Assembly (NCBI RefSeq): GCF_003205195.1
Contig: NZ_QJRY01000006.1
Location: forward strand, 62,001 to 126,000
Reading direction: 5' to 3'
Source: Peteryoungia wuzhouensis
GTDB taxonomy: Bacteria > Pseudomonadota > Alphaproteobacteria > Rhizobiales > Rhizobiaceae
DNA length: 64,000 bases
Positions within the stretch are counted from its first letter, which is position 1; the number at the start of each line of letters is the position of its first letter. The notes below the pieces were generated by a model, which saw only the letters and a program-made list of their open reading frames with translations, was not told the DNA's origin and searched no databases. Below are positions 44,572 to 53,528 of this stretch, in pieces. A program made the translations under genes and the position numbers.

Positions 44572-46053
44572 TCATAGCTTCATGGCAAATGGATCGCGGA
44601 CCTCATCGGAGAGATCGAGCATCACATTCTTGACCTGTGAATATTCCATCAGCGTCTGCAGCCCGCGCTCGCGTCCGCGACCGCTGAGCTTGGTGCCTCC
44701 GAATGGTGCGCCAACATATGAGGCTCGATACGTGTTGATCCACACCATGCCTGCCTCCAGCCTTCGGGCCATGCGGTGGGCCCGCTTGACGTCTCTGGTC
44801 CAAACGCCAGAAGCGAGGCCGTAGTCACTTGCGTTTGCGATGCGCAACGCATCCGCTTCATCGGTGAAGGGAATGACGCAGAGTACCGGGCCGAACACTT
44901 CCTCCTGGCATATGCGCAGAGAGGGGTCTGCATCAACGATAACGGTCGGTTCGTAGAAGTAGCCATTGCCCAAGCCTTCGCGTGATGCGGGCTTTCCCCC
45001 GATCGCGACTTTGGCCCCTTGGGCACGGGCCTCATCTACCATGGCGGAGATCCGTTCGAGCTGGGCAAGGTTTGCCACAGGACCCATTTCTGTTGCCGGA
45101 TCCAATGGATTGCCAAGGACAATGCGTTTAACGATGGCCAGGATCTTGTCACATACGGCCTCATAGATTTCGCGTTGCAGGAGCAGTCGTGATCCCGCGA
45201 TGCAAGTCTGCCCGGCGGCACCAAAAATTCCGGCGACCGCTCCGGTGGCGGCAGCATCCAGATCGGCATCAGCGAATATGATATTCGGTGATTTTCCTCC
45301 AAGTTCTGTCGTGACAGGTGTCAGGTTTTGAGCGGCGTCACGCAGGATGTGTCGCGCCGTCGAGAGGCCGCCCGTAAAGCTGATCTTCTTCACCCGGGGA
45401 TCGCGTGTCAAAGCTGCGCCGACCTGTGCTCCCCCCGTCACGACGTTCACAACTCCCTTGGGGAAGCCTGCCTTTTCGATCAGCGCTGCCATCTCAAGCG
45501 TTGAAGCGCTGGCATATTCCGATGGCTTGATCACGACCGAATTGCCGGCAGCCAAGGCCGGGGCGAGCTTGTTTGCAAGCAGTGGGATGGGGGAGTTCCA
45601 CGCCGTGATCAGAACTGCGACTCCCAGAGGCTCAATCAGCGTGTAGTCGAACATCTCGGTATTATCCAATGGCACGACAGCGCCCTGCAGCTTGTCAGCC
45701 ATCCCCGCGAAATACCGATAATTGCGTGCCGCAAATTTCATCTGGGCGCTGGTTTCGCGGATGACCTTTCCGTTGTCCGTGCTGTCGACCCTGGCAAGCT
45801 CCGGACCTTCCGATACGATCAAATCGGCAAGCTTCAGCAAAAGCTCAGCCCGATCTTGGCCGCTGGTTTGCTTCCACCCGTTGTGAAAGGCGTCGTGGGC
45901 GGCGCTGATGGCAAGTCTTGCATCGTCGGGCTGCGCATCGGGTATCGTTGCCCATACCTCCTGATTGTAGGGATTGTAGCTGTCCAGCGTCGCGCCGTCG
46001 GTTGCGGCCACCCATTTTCCGTCGATCAGCATCGAATACGCTTTGACCATCAT
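44572..46053 (-). CDS. Aldehyde dehydrogenase family protein
   Basis: A 493-residue NAD(P)-dependent aldehyde dehydrogenase. Catalytic residues are all present: Asn153 (AWNSP), Lys176 (IKPSEY), Glu250 (ELGGKSPNI) and Cys284 (GQTCIAGSRL). GGGAG precedes two adjacent ATGs, so the start may be 46053 or 46050. It is divergent from the IclR gene. With the TRAP transporter and hydroxyacid dehydrogenase it probably oxidizes a semialdehyde intermediate. Confidence 0.92.
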   Translation of the reverse strand: MMVKAYSMLIDGKWVAATDGATLDSYNPYNQEVWATIPDAQPDDARLAISAAHDAFHNGWKQTSGQDRAELLLKLADLIVSEGPELARVDSTDNGKVIRETSAQMKFAARNYRYFAGMADKLQGAVVPLDNTEMFDYTLIEPLGVAVLITAWNSPIPLLANKLAPALAAGNSVVIKPSEYASASTLEMAALIEKAGFPKGVVNVVTGGAQVGAALTRDPRVKKISFTGGLSTARHILRDAAQNLTPVTTELGGKSPNIIFADADLDAAATGAVAGIFGAAGQTCIAGSRLLLQREIYEAVCDKILAIVKRIVLGNPLDPATEMGPVANLAQLERISAMVDEARAQGAKVAIGGKPASREGLGNGYFYEPTVIVDADPSLRICQEEVFGPVLCVIPFTDEADALRIANASDYGLASGVWTRDVKRAHRMARRLEAGMVWINTYRASYVGAPFGGTKLSGRGRERGLQTLMEYSQVKNVMLDLSDEVRDPFAMKL

Positions 46054-46258
46054 TGGCTCCCAAATGTTCTATCAGACAGACCACTGTTCTATTTTGTAGA
46101 GTTTGATACCATCCTGTGCCGGTGCGTTCAAGCGGTAACTTTCCCTCGCTCAGGCCGTTGCCTCGCACGTCATTGAGAGAGGCGCTTGAATTCTGTTTTT
46201 TCCGGCGGCATTTACGAGCTTGCGTCGAAGGCGCGCTCAATGGTGGAGAAAGAGTCTC
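46054..46258. promoter_or_regulatory. Divergent promoter region with IclR-type candidate site
   Basis: Just upstream of the dehydrogenase start, TGTTCTAT occurs twice (from 46065 and 46085). The second copy forms TCTA-TTTTG-TAGA (46088-46100). IclR regulators often bind such short interrupted palindromes. Rated low because the evidence is position and symmetry only. Confidence 0.35.
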
Positions 46259-46987
46259 ATGTCCGACCGATCGACCGAAGATGCCGCAGGCCAGGAAATG
46301 CAGTCAGGCGTTGCCGCTGTTGATCGCGCGCTGAACATTGTCGCGGTCTTCGAGACATCCGATGGTCCCCTCACCATCTCTGAGATTTCAAGGCGTACAG
46401 GTCTCTACAAGAGCACAGCGCTGCGGCTGATCGGCTCTCTTAAGCGGTTCGGTTACATCATCCACACCGAAGACGGACGCTACGACCTGGGCCCGGCTGT
46501 CGTGCGCCTTGCCGCGCGTTATCAACATGGCAGTCAAATTGCGCATCGGATCGAACCTGTTCTGAAAAGGCTCGTCGAACGCGGAAGCGAAAGCGCCAGC
46601 TTCTTCGTGCGGCAGGACGATGACACACGGCTTTGCATCTTGCGTGTCAACTCCAACCATTCCACCCTCGATCGAGTGACAGTCGGTACCGTGCGACCGC
46701 TGGACAGGGGGGCCGGCGGGTATCTTTTTCAAGCCTACGGGCCGGGTCCGCATTCTGACAAGGTCGTTGCCATCAGGGAGGCGGGCTTCGCGGTGTCTTA
46801 TTGCGAAACCTCTCCGGATTGCGCCGCAGTCGCCGCGCCGGTGTTGGACCACAAAAATGCGCTGGTCGGGGTCCTGCAGCTCTCCGGCCCCATGGAACGT
46901 TTCACGCCCGAGCGGGTCGAGGGCCTGATTGTCGAAATACGCGCTGCCGCGACCGAGATCAGCCGTTCGTTCGGCGCCGCGATTTGA
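46259..46987 (+). CDS. IclR family transcriptional regulator
   Basis: A 242-residue regulator with an N-terminal helix-turn-helix (LTISEISRRTGLYKSTALRL) and a GAF-like effector domain ending SYCETSPDCAAVAAPVLDHK and GVLQLSGP. The ATG at 46259 follows GGAGAAAGAG. It lies between the divergent aldehyde dehydrogenase and the TRAP operon and likely controls both. Confidence 0.93.
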   Translation: MSDRSTEDAAGQEMQSGVAAVDRALNIVAVFETSDGPLTISEISRRTGLYKSTALRLIGSLKRFGYIIHTEDGRYDLGPAVVRLAARYQHGSQIAHRIEPVLKRLVERGSESASFFVRQDDDTRLCILRVNSNHSTLDRVTVGTVRPLDRGAGGYLFQAYGPGPHSDKVVAIREAGFAVSYCETSPDCAAVAAPVLDHKNALVGVLQLSGPMERFTPERVEGLIVEIRAAATEISRSFGAAI

Positions 46988-47454
46988 TGATCGATCCACC
47001 GGGCGGTCCACTTCTGCCTGTATTCCGCTGATCCAATCCACTTTTCCCAAGCGGCGAAGCGCCGGCTGAGGTTGAACGACTGGTGTCGCGTTGCCTGACG
47101 GCCGCGCGATGCCTGCGCGCGGCATTTCTGCAGCCTGTCTCACGGCTAGCTCTCGATAGCATGGATCGAGCATGTCGTTCCGCGGCGAATGACGTCTTGC
47201 GAACCCGGTCTTTCATCTGCCTTGGAAAGGTGTCCGGCTTGCCGGCGCGTCGTCACCTCTTCGCATGAAGTGAGCATGGACGGTTCCGATCCGGTTGACG
47301 CCGATGTCAAAGAGATGTTATTCGTTCCGTCAAGCAAACCAATGGTCTGTCTGGCAGAACAAAGTTGCAGGCGGGATAGAGGCGCACGCATCTGCGGGAT
47401 AACAGAGTTGCCAGACCAGTTGGGTCGCTTCGGCAAAGAGGAGAGGAGGGCACG
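46988..47454. other. 467-bp region upstream of the TRAP operon
   Basis: It should contain the TRAP promoter. Short open frames occur but none matches a known family or has a strong start site. No repeat of note was seen. Confidence 0.45.
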
Positions 47455-48039
47455 ATGACAGGATCCTTGGATCATTCGAGCGCGCCGGTGCAGAGTGGTG
47501 AGGCGTTTCAACCGCCTTCATCAGGTAAGCCGGGGGCTATCGATACACTGGCGAGATTGACGACCGCAGTCTCAGGGGTGGCTCTTGCCGCTCTCGCAGC
47601 ACTTGTGACGGCTGACGTGATGATGCGTTATCTGCTCGGCGAGCCGGTAGCCTTCGTCCATGACTTCGTCTCGCTCTATCTGACGCCGGCACTGTTCTTC
47701 TTCGGCTTCGGCGCGACCCTCTGGCGGAGGGAGCATCTCGCAATCGACCTCCTCACTGGAACGCTGCCGACCAGACTTCAGAAGCTTCTTGAACTGTTTG
47801 CAGCCGTGATCGGATTGTTCGTCTTTGGTCTTCTGGCCTGGGCATCCGCGGTCAGGACAGCCAACAGCTTCGCTGCGAACGAGACCTTGAACACCCTCAT
47901 CGCATGGCCAGTCTGGGCGAGCGTTGCGATCGTTCCGATCGGCACCGGCTTCATGGTCTTTTTCTGTATCGCGAGTTTCTTCCGTTGCCTGCCGGATGTG
48001 CTGAAGACGCGCAAAACCACCGCGGAGGTCTCGAAGTGA
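47455..48039 (+). CDS. TRAP transporter small permease (DctQ-like)
   Basis: A 194-residue membrane protein with four hydrophobic spans. The family motif LWRREHLAIDLLTGTLP lies between spans two and three. GGAGG precedes the ATG. Its stop overlaps the GTG start of the large permease gene. Confidence 0.9.
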   Translation: MTGSLDHSSAPVQSGEAFQPPSSGKPGAIDTLARLTTAVSGVALAALAALVTADVMMRYLLGEPVAFVHDFVSLYLTPALFFFGFGATLWRREHLAIDLLTGTLPTRLQKLLELFAAVIGLFVFGLLAWASAVRTANSFAANETLNTLIAWPVWASVAIVPIGTGFMVFFCIASFFRCLPDVLKTRKTTAEVSK

Positions 48040-49322
48040 TTGCCATTTGTGTTGTTGTCGGGCTGCTCGTTCTGCTGCTTCTGGGCGTGCCTGTCGGGAT
48101 TGCTTTGTTCTTCACGTCCATCCTTGGCTTGTGGGCCTTTGTCGGCCTGAGTGGAACATTGTCGATATTGTCCACTGCGCCGCTTTCCATGACGAACGGC
48201 TACGAACTGATTGCAATACCGCTGTTCATTCTGATGGCGGAGTTCGTTGTGATCTCTGGGATCGCCGATCGCATGTTCCATGCAATCGCCGTGTGGGTCG
48301 GCCGGGTCCCCGGCGGTCTTGCAGTCGCAACAGCACTGGCTGGCGCTGGCTTCGGTGCGATTTCGGGATCGTCGACCGCCGCCGCTGCCGCCTTGTCTTC
48401 CACATCGCTGCCTGCAATGCAGAAAGCCGGCTACAAGCCCAGTTTTTCTGCAGGGGTCGTCGCCGTCTCCGGCACACTCGCCATGTTGATCCCGCCGTCG
48501 ATTGCGCTGGTCCTCTACGGCATCATCGCCGAGGTGAATATCGCTGCGCTGCTTATTGGCGGCGTCATTCCCGGCATTGTCGTCACCTTGGCCATCATTG
48601 CGACGGTCTACGTTCTGCTTTGGCGTGATCCCTCCATCGCCCCGGAAACGGAACGCTACAGCTGGAGCGAGCGACTGGGTGCGCTCAAGCAAATCGGGCC
48701 GATGCTCTTGCTGCTGTTCTGCGTAACCGGATCGATCTATCTCGGTATTGCAACGCCGACAGAGGCGGCCGCATTGGGTGCAACAGGTGCCTTTCTCATT
48801 GCGCTCTTCAGTGGCGCTCTGAATTTCCAGACGGCGTTCCTGGCGCTCGGACGCGCGGTCCATGCCACGTGCATGATTTTTCTGATCATCATTGCCGCAA
48901 ATGTCTTCGGTTATGTTCTCACCTTGGGGCAGATCACGCCGCAGTTCGTCAGCTGGGTCACCACGCTCGACGTGTCGCCCTACCTGATCATCGCCGGGAT
49001 CATCGTGTTCTACCTTATTCTCGGATGCTTCATGGAGCAGCTGGCGATCCTCATTTTGACCGTACCGGTGATGGTGCCGGCAATCGTGTCGCTGGGCTTC
49101 GATCCCGTTTGGTTCGGGGTGCTGGTCGTGGTTGCAGCGGAGGTCGGGATGATCACGCCGCCGCTGGGGCTGAACGCCTTCGTCGTGGCTCGATACTCGG
49201 GACGGCCCTTAAGCGAAGTCTTCCATGGGATTCTGCCCCATGTCGTTGCGCACATCATCGTCTTGGCTCTGATGGTGATCTTCCCGTCAATCATCTTGTG
49301 GCTGCCGAGCCAACTGAACTGA
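48036..49322 (+). CDS. TRAP transporter large permease (DctM-like)
   Basis: A 428-residue membrane protein with about twelve spans, the ion-coupled part of the TRAP transporter. Conserved stretches include GFGAISGSSTAAAAALSS and TPTEAAALGATGAFLIALF, and the end MITPPLGLNAFVV. The start is GTG at 48036, overlapping the DctQ stop (GTGA), with GGAGG seven bases upstream; a longer in-frame ATG lies inside the DctQ gene and is rejected. Confidence 0.92.
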   Translation: MIAICVVVGLLVLLLLGVPVGIALFFTSILGLWAFVGLSGTLSILSTAPLSMTNGYELIAIPLFILMAEFVVISGIADRMFHAIAVWVGRVPGGLAVATALAGAGFGAISGSSTAAAAALSSTSLPAMQKAGYKPSFSAGVVAVSGTLAMLIPPSIALVLYGIIAEVNIAALLIGGVIPGIVVTLAIIATVYVLLWRDPSIAPETERYSWSERLGALKQIGPMLLLLFCVTGSIYLGIATPTEAAALGATGAFLIALFSGALNFQTAFLALGRAVHATCMIFLIIIAANVFGYVLTLGQITPQFVSWVTTLDVSPYLIIAGIIVFYLILGCFMEQLAILILTVPVMVPAIVSLGFDPVWFGVLVVVAAEVGMITPPLGLNAFVVARYSGRPLSEVFHGILPHVVAHIIVLALMVIFPSIILWLPSQLN

Positions 49323-49408
49323 GATCAGCGCGGAATGTAAGATCCTGAACATGGACATTACGCCGCCGCATATCGTCATCTCGAGGAACTTTAGAGGAGG
49401 AGAGTAGC

Positions 49409-50473
49409 ATGAGAAACCAAAGAGCATTCAAGAGCCTATACGCCGCAGCAACCGCAGGGTTTGCTGCCACCGTTGCCATTTCGATCGGTGCAGGGCCGGC
49501 CCTTGCGCAGGAAGTGACCATCAAGATTGCTGACAGCCTTCCAGCGGAACATCTGATTACGAAATATACCACCAACGTATTCATGGAAAAGCTGAAGGCG
49601 GAATTCGGAGACCGTATCAAATTCGAGCACTATCCGGCCCAGCAGCTCGGCAAGGCTTCGGATATGCTCACGCTCACGCAGGCGGGCATTGCTGACATCG
49701 GATATATCGGCCCCAGCTACGTGTCTGAAAAAATGCCGTTGAGCAATGTTGCCGACCTGCCGGGTATCGCGTCGAGTTCGTGCGAAGCAACTCTGGCCTT
49801 CTACGATCTGGTCACGAATGGTGGCATGCTCGATGAGGCCGAATTCAAACCCAATGGGATCCGCGTCATCTACAATGTCGCGCAGGCTCCCTACCAGGCC
49901 GTGTTTTCCAAGCGCGCAGGGGTCGCTAAACTTGCGGATTTCGCGGGCAAGAAGATCCGCGCAAATGCCGGCGCGATGGAACTGACACTTCAGTCGACGG
50001 CATCGACAGCGGTCCGCATGGCCCCGCCTGAGATCTTCGACGCGATGAGCAAGGGTACGGTGGACGGTGCGCTATTACCCTTTGCCTCGATGTTCTCCTA
50101 CGGTTTGGACCAGATCGCGGGCTCGTCAACTCAAGGCGCAAATTTCGGAACAGTTGGAGTGACTTTCTCGATGTCGCAGGCGAAGTGGGATGCACTTCCG
50201 AAGGACATGCAGGAAGCCTTTGCCCGTGTCGGCCGCGAAGTGACCGAAAGCGGTTGCCACGCCTTCGACGTCGGCGAAGCGGAGCTTGCCCGGAAGCTGG
50301 CTGAAGAAGGTGCGACTGTCTTCAAGCTCTCGCCGGAAGACACCGAGGCGCTAAACACGAAGATGGAAGGCGTCACGACCGACTGGGCAAAGCTGCTGGA
50401 CGGTCGGGGTCAGAAGGGTTCCGAGGCGCTTTCCGCCTACCGCGAAGCCGTAAAGGCCCATGCAGCACACTGA
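49409..50473 (+). CDS. TRAP transporter substrate-binding protein (DctP-like)
   Basis: A 354-residue periplasmic binding protein. The signal peptide is MRNQRAFKSLYAAATAGFAA followed by GPALAQE. The family core FEHYPAQQLGKASDMLTLTQ and AGIADIGYIGPSYVS are clear, and MAPPEIFDAMSKGTVDGAL is the usual middle motif; the conserved arginine that holds a carboxylate is likely in GKKIRANAGAME. GGAGGAG precedes the ATG. The ligand is an organic acid of unknown identity. Confidence 0.93.
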   Translation: MRNQRAFKSLYAAATAGFAATVAISIGAGPALAQEVTIKIADSLPAEHLITKYTTNVFMEKLKAEFGDRIKFEHYPAQQLGKASDMLTLTQAGIADIGYIGPSYVSEKMPLSNVADLPGIASSSCEATLAFYDLVTNGGMLDEAEFKPNGIRVIYNVAQAPYQAVFSKRAGVAKLADFAGKKIRANAGAMELTLQSTASTAVRMAPPEIFDAMSKGTVDGALLPFASMFSYGLDQIAGSSTQGANFGTVGVTFSMSQAKWDALPKDMQEAFARVGREVTESGCHAFDVGEAELARKLAEEGATVFKLSPEDTEALNTKMEGVTTDWAKLLDGRGQKGSEALSAYREAVKAHAAH

Positions 50474-50490
50474 AGACTGATACCGCCGCT

Positions 50491-50564
50491 GACGTTCCGC
50501 CCGCTCTCAAGATGCCGGGCGGGACGTCTGGTCGAGCCGGCAAGGAACCGTCTTTCTAAAGACG
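50491..50564 (+). promoter_or_regulatory. Two hairpins after dctP-like gene
   Basis: GACGTTCCGCCCG (50491-50503) pairs with CGGGCGGGACGTC (50516-50528) with one G-U pair. CGTCTTT/AAAGACG (50549-50564) follows with a 2-nt loop. Both lie between the binding-protein stop and the hydroxyacid dehydrogenase start and could stabilize upstream mRNA or partly terminate transcription. Confidence 0.6.
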
Positions 50565-50623
50565 ACGCACGAGCAAGACGCGGCGATGCAAAACATGGTC
50601 GCAGGCATAATTTGGAGAACAGG

Positions 50624-51517
50624 ATGAACGACTTGAAAATCGGTTTTGCGGGGCTCGGCGTCATGGGCGAACCGATGTGCAGAAACATCCTGACAAAATC
50701 CGGTGCGCCCGTGCAGATCCTGGATTTGAACCCTGCCCCTGTCGAGCGCCTCGTCGCTCTTGGTGCCGTTCCTGTCGAAAGCATTGCCGAGATGGCAAAG
50801 ACTGCGGATATAATTTTTCTCTCCTTGCCCGGCGGCTTGCAGGTGGAACAGGTTATATCGGGAGCTGGAGGCATCCTTGAAAATGCCAATCCCGGTCTGA
50901 CCGTTGTCGATACGTCCACGCTCTCGGTCGGACTCACGCGCAGGCTCGCCGCCGCACTGTCCGAGCGGGATATTGCCTTTGCCGACGCGCCCGTAGCGAG
51001 AACTAGACAGGCAGCGGAAGACGGAACGCTGCTGACAATGGTCGGGTCCGACTTGGATGTCTTCAATCGGATCCGCCCCTTTTTGTCCTATACCTCGAGC
51101 GAGGTTTTGCATTGTGGTCCGATCGGATGCGGACAGCTTTCAAAAGTTCTCAACAACATGATCCTGTTCGAGAATATCGTGGCTCTTTCTGAGGCTTTGG
51201 CCGTGTGCAAAGCGGCCGGCATGGACCCTCGGCGGCTCTTCGAGACGCTGGCCAAGGGATCAGCCGACAGTTTTGCGCTGCGCAACCATGGTATGAAGGC
51301 CCTTGTGCCGCAGGATTTTCCCGAGAACACTTTTCCCATCAACTACGCGATGAAGGACATGTCGTGTGCCCTTGAACTCGCCGATGAGCTGGGTATCGAG
51401 CTTCAGGGGGCCAAGCTTGCCTGGTCGCTTATGGAGCGCGCCCGCGAGTCGGGGAATGGCGCGCGCTATTTTCCAATTCTCTCGCAAGAGATATCGTCGA
51501 GCGAGCCGGCATCGTGA
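50624..51517 (+). CDS. NAD(P)-dependent beta-hydroxyacid dehydrogenase family protein
   Basis: A 297-residue enzyme of the 3-hydroxyisobutyrate/tartronate-semialdehyde family. The Rossmann motif is GFAGLGVMGEPM (7-18) and the catalytic lysine is Lys174 (CGQLSKVLNNM). The substrate motif reads DAPVARTRQAAEDGTL (121-136) instead of the usual DAPVSGG, so the substrate pocket probably differs from classical members. The ATG at 50624 follows GGAG; a TTG at 50612 is less likely. With the aldehyde dehydrogenase it suggests a hydroxyacid-semialdehyde-acid route. Confidence 0.88.
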   Translation: MNDLKIGFAGLGVMGEPMCRNILTKSGAPVQILDLNPAPVERLVALGAVPVESIAEMAKTADIIFLSLPGGLQVEQVISGAGGILENANPGLTVVDTSTLSVGLTRRLAAALSERDIAFADAPVARTRQAAEDGTLLTMVGSDLDVFNRIRPFLSYTSSEVLHCGPIGCGQLSKVLNNMILFENIVALSEALAVCKAAGMDPRRLFETLAKGSADSFALRNHGMKALVPQDFPENTFPINYAMKDMSCALELADELGIELQGAKLAWSLMERARESGNGARYFPILSQEISSSEPAS

Positions 51518-51822
51518 AGCTATCTTCCCGCCGTAGCGGTACAAGCTTCAGCGTCATGCGCCTAAACCCAGTGGCTGAAGCCAGCCGCAGGCAGTCTTGG
51601 AGCCAACAGATAATCGGCGTTTTCTTCCGTCCTCAGGGCATTCAATGAATTGATTGAATTTCCCGAGGTCGCCGGCCCTGGATAACGCCATTGAACTGAG
51701 CCGGGCTTGCAGCAACGTAGGGTTTGGCCTGCAGCTTGGACGCATATGGCGCGGGTCAAAAATGAGTTTTCAACCGATGTCCGTCTCGCAGTGACCCCGG
51801 ACGGCTGCTTCTGATGCTGGCG
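51518..51822. other. 305-bp convergent intergenic region
   Basis: Lies between the ends of the hydroxyacid dehydrogenase (plus) and the Na/Pi transporter (minus). No supported gene, and no convincing terminator hairpin was noticed. Confidence 0.45.
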
Positions 51823-53508
51823 CTACGACTGGTGAACGCGACGACCCGCCGGCTGTGGCTGTAACTCTGCAACTGAGCGAAGGCGACTTTCTATCAAGAG
51901 GCCGCTATCATCCAGGATCGGATGTGCGACCGAGACGATATGGGCATTGATTCGCTTGAGATCGCGCAGAATGTCCAGATGCAGTGAACTGGTCTGAAGG
52001 CTTTCCAGCCTCCCGTCACGCAGTCGTTCGATATGGCGCTCGGAGGACTCCTTTTCCATGCGGCGCACCTCCACCTTCACTTCCATCATCTGGCGAGCGA
52101 GAGGGAAGTCACGCGTGACAAAAATCGTCTGCGCGATGCGCAAATTGTCGAGCGTCAGTTGAAAAAGAGTGCTCAGTTCCCGATGACCGTCCTCAGAGAA
52201 TTTGAGTCCAAGAGCTGCTTTCTTTGTGACCTGCGTCAGCAGGCCTTTTTCAATGATATCGCCGATATGTTCGAGATTGATCGCGTAGTCGATGATGTCG
52301 AGGGAACGACGGCTGTCTTCCGGGCTGAGACCCATGCGACCGAGTTTGGAAAGATACACTTTCACCTCCTGCTGAAGCCTGTCCACACGCGCTTCCAGCG
52401 GCGGAATGTCCATCAGCTTGACCAGATTGTCCTGCTCGAAGGAATCGGATGTGCGCATCAGCATGCGCTCGATCAGATCGCCGATGCCTAGAACCTCGCG
52501 GGTGGCGCTGGCCAGGGCCACGGTTGGCGTCGACAGTTCTTGTATATCGAGATATTTCGGGCCGGTATCTTCCTGTGCGTCGTCCGGAACCAGTAGCCGC
52601 ATCAGCCGGGCGAGCAGGCGCGAGAACGGCCAGGCGACGGCTGCAAGCATGATGTTGAATGCCAAATGCGCATCAACCGGCAGATTTGCCGGTCCAAACG
52701 GCAGTTCCATCATGAGATCGGCGCCAAGGCCGGCCAACGGTAAGGCCGTGAAGCAGCCGAGCGCCCGCACGATCAGATTTCCAATCGTCACACGCTTGGC
52801 CGCCGCCGAGCCGCGTAACGAAGCCACGACCGGCGGAATGGCACCGCCAAGGTTTGCCCCGAGAACAAGGGCTATGATCAATCCGGGCGAAAGGATTCCT
52901 GCCGATGAAAGCGATAGGATCAAGACGATCGCAGCCAGGCTAGAGGATGAAGCAAAGGCAATGACCGCCGAGAAGATCATTGCTACCGGCCAGGCATTAT
53001 CCAGCAACCCAATAAAGGCGGCCAGCGCTGCAGATGTTCGCATTGGTTCCGTGGCGCTGCTGAGCAGGTGCAGCGACAGAAGCATCAGCCCGATGCCGAC
53101 CAGCGCCAACCCTCCGCCCTTTCGCCCCGTCGAGCCACCGCGATAGAGCAAAAGGCCAGTTGCAATGAACAGCGGTGATAGCCATTCGGTGCCTGCCGCA
53201 ACAATCCATGCCGTCACGGCCGTTCCGACATTGGCCCCGAGCAAAACGATCTGGGCCATGCGCGGCAGTACCAATTCGCGCTCGACAAATGAGGCCACCA
53301 TGAGCGCGGTCGCAGTGGAACTCTGCAGCGCCACCGTTGCCACGAAGCCCGAGGCAAACGAGCGCAGGCTGCCGCGCGTGCCGTTGGCAAGGCCAGTTCG
53401 CAGCTGAGCTCCGAAGGCCCGGGACACGCCATCCTTGACCTGCGCAAGGCCGAACAGAAGCAGGGCAACCGCGCCGAACAGGTTAATCATGATGATTATG
53501 GATGCCAT
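51823..53508 (-). CDS. Na/Pi-cotransporter family protein with PhoU-like domain
   Basis: A 561-residue membrane protein. The duplicated Na/Pi-II core carries QSSTATALM (about residue 61) and a second FASSSSLAAIVLI repeat. A soluble C-terminal PhoU-like helical domain follows from about residue 350. E. coli YjbB has this architecture and exports phosphate when overproduced (established knowledge), so export rather than uptake is plausible. It starts 20 bp after the metallophosphoesterase stop and is the last gene of the organophosphate operon. Confidence 0.9.
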   Translation of the reverse strand: MASIIIMINLFGAVALLLFGLAQVKDGVSRAFGAQLRTGLANGTRGSLRSFASGFVATVALQSSTATALMVASFVERELVLPRMAQIVLLGANVGTAVTAWIVAAGTEWLSPLFIATGLLLYRGGSTGRKGGGLALVGIGLMLLSLHLLSSATEPMRTSAALAAFIGLLDNAWPVAMIFSAVIAFASSSSLAAIVLILSLSSAGILSPGLIIALVLGANLGGAIPPVVASLRGSAAAKRVTIGNLIVRALGCFTALPLAGLGADLMMELPFGPANLPVDAHLAFNIMLAAVAWPFSRLLARLMRLLVPDDAQEDTGPKYLDIQELSTPTVALASATREVLGIGDLIERMLMRTSDSFEQDNLVKLMDIPPLEARVDRLQQEVKVYLSKLGRMGLSPEDSRRSLDIIDYAINLEHIGDIIEKGLLTQVTKKAALGLKFSEDGHRELSTLFQLTLDNLRIAQTIFVTRDFPLARQMMEVKVEVRRMEKESSERHIERLRDGRLESLQTSSLHLDILRDLKRINAHIVSVAHPILDDSGLLIESRLRSVAELQPQPAGRRVHQS

Positions 53509-53528
53509 CGGTGTCTCTCCCGTCCAGG

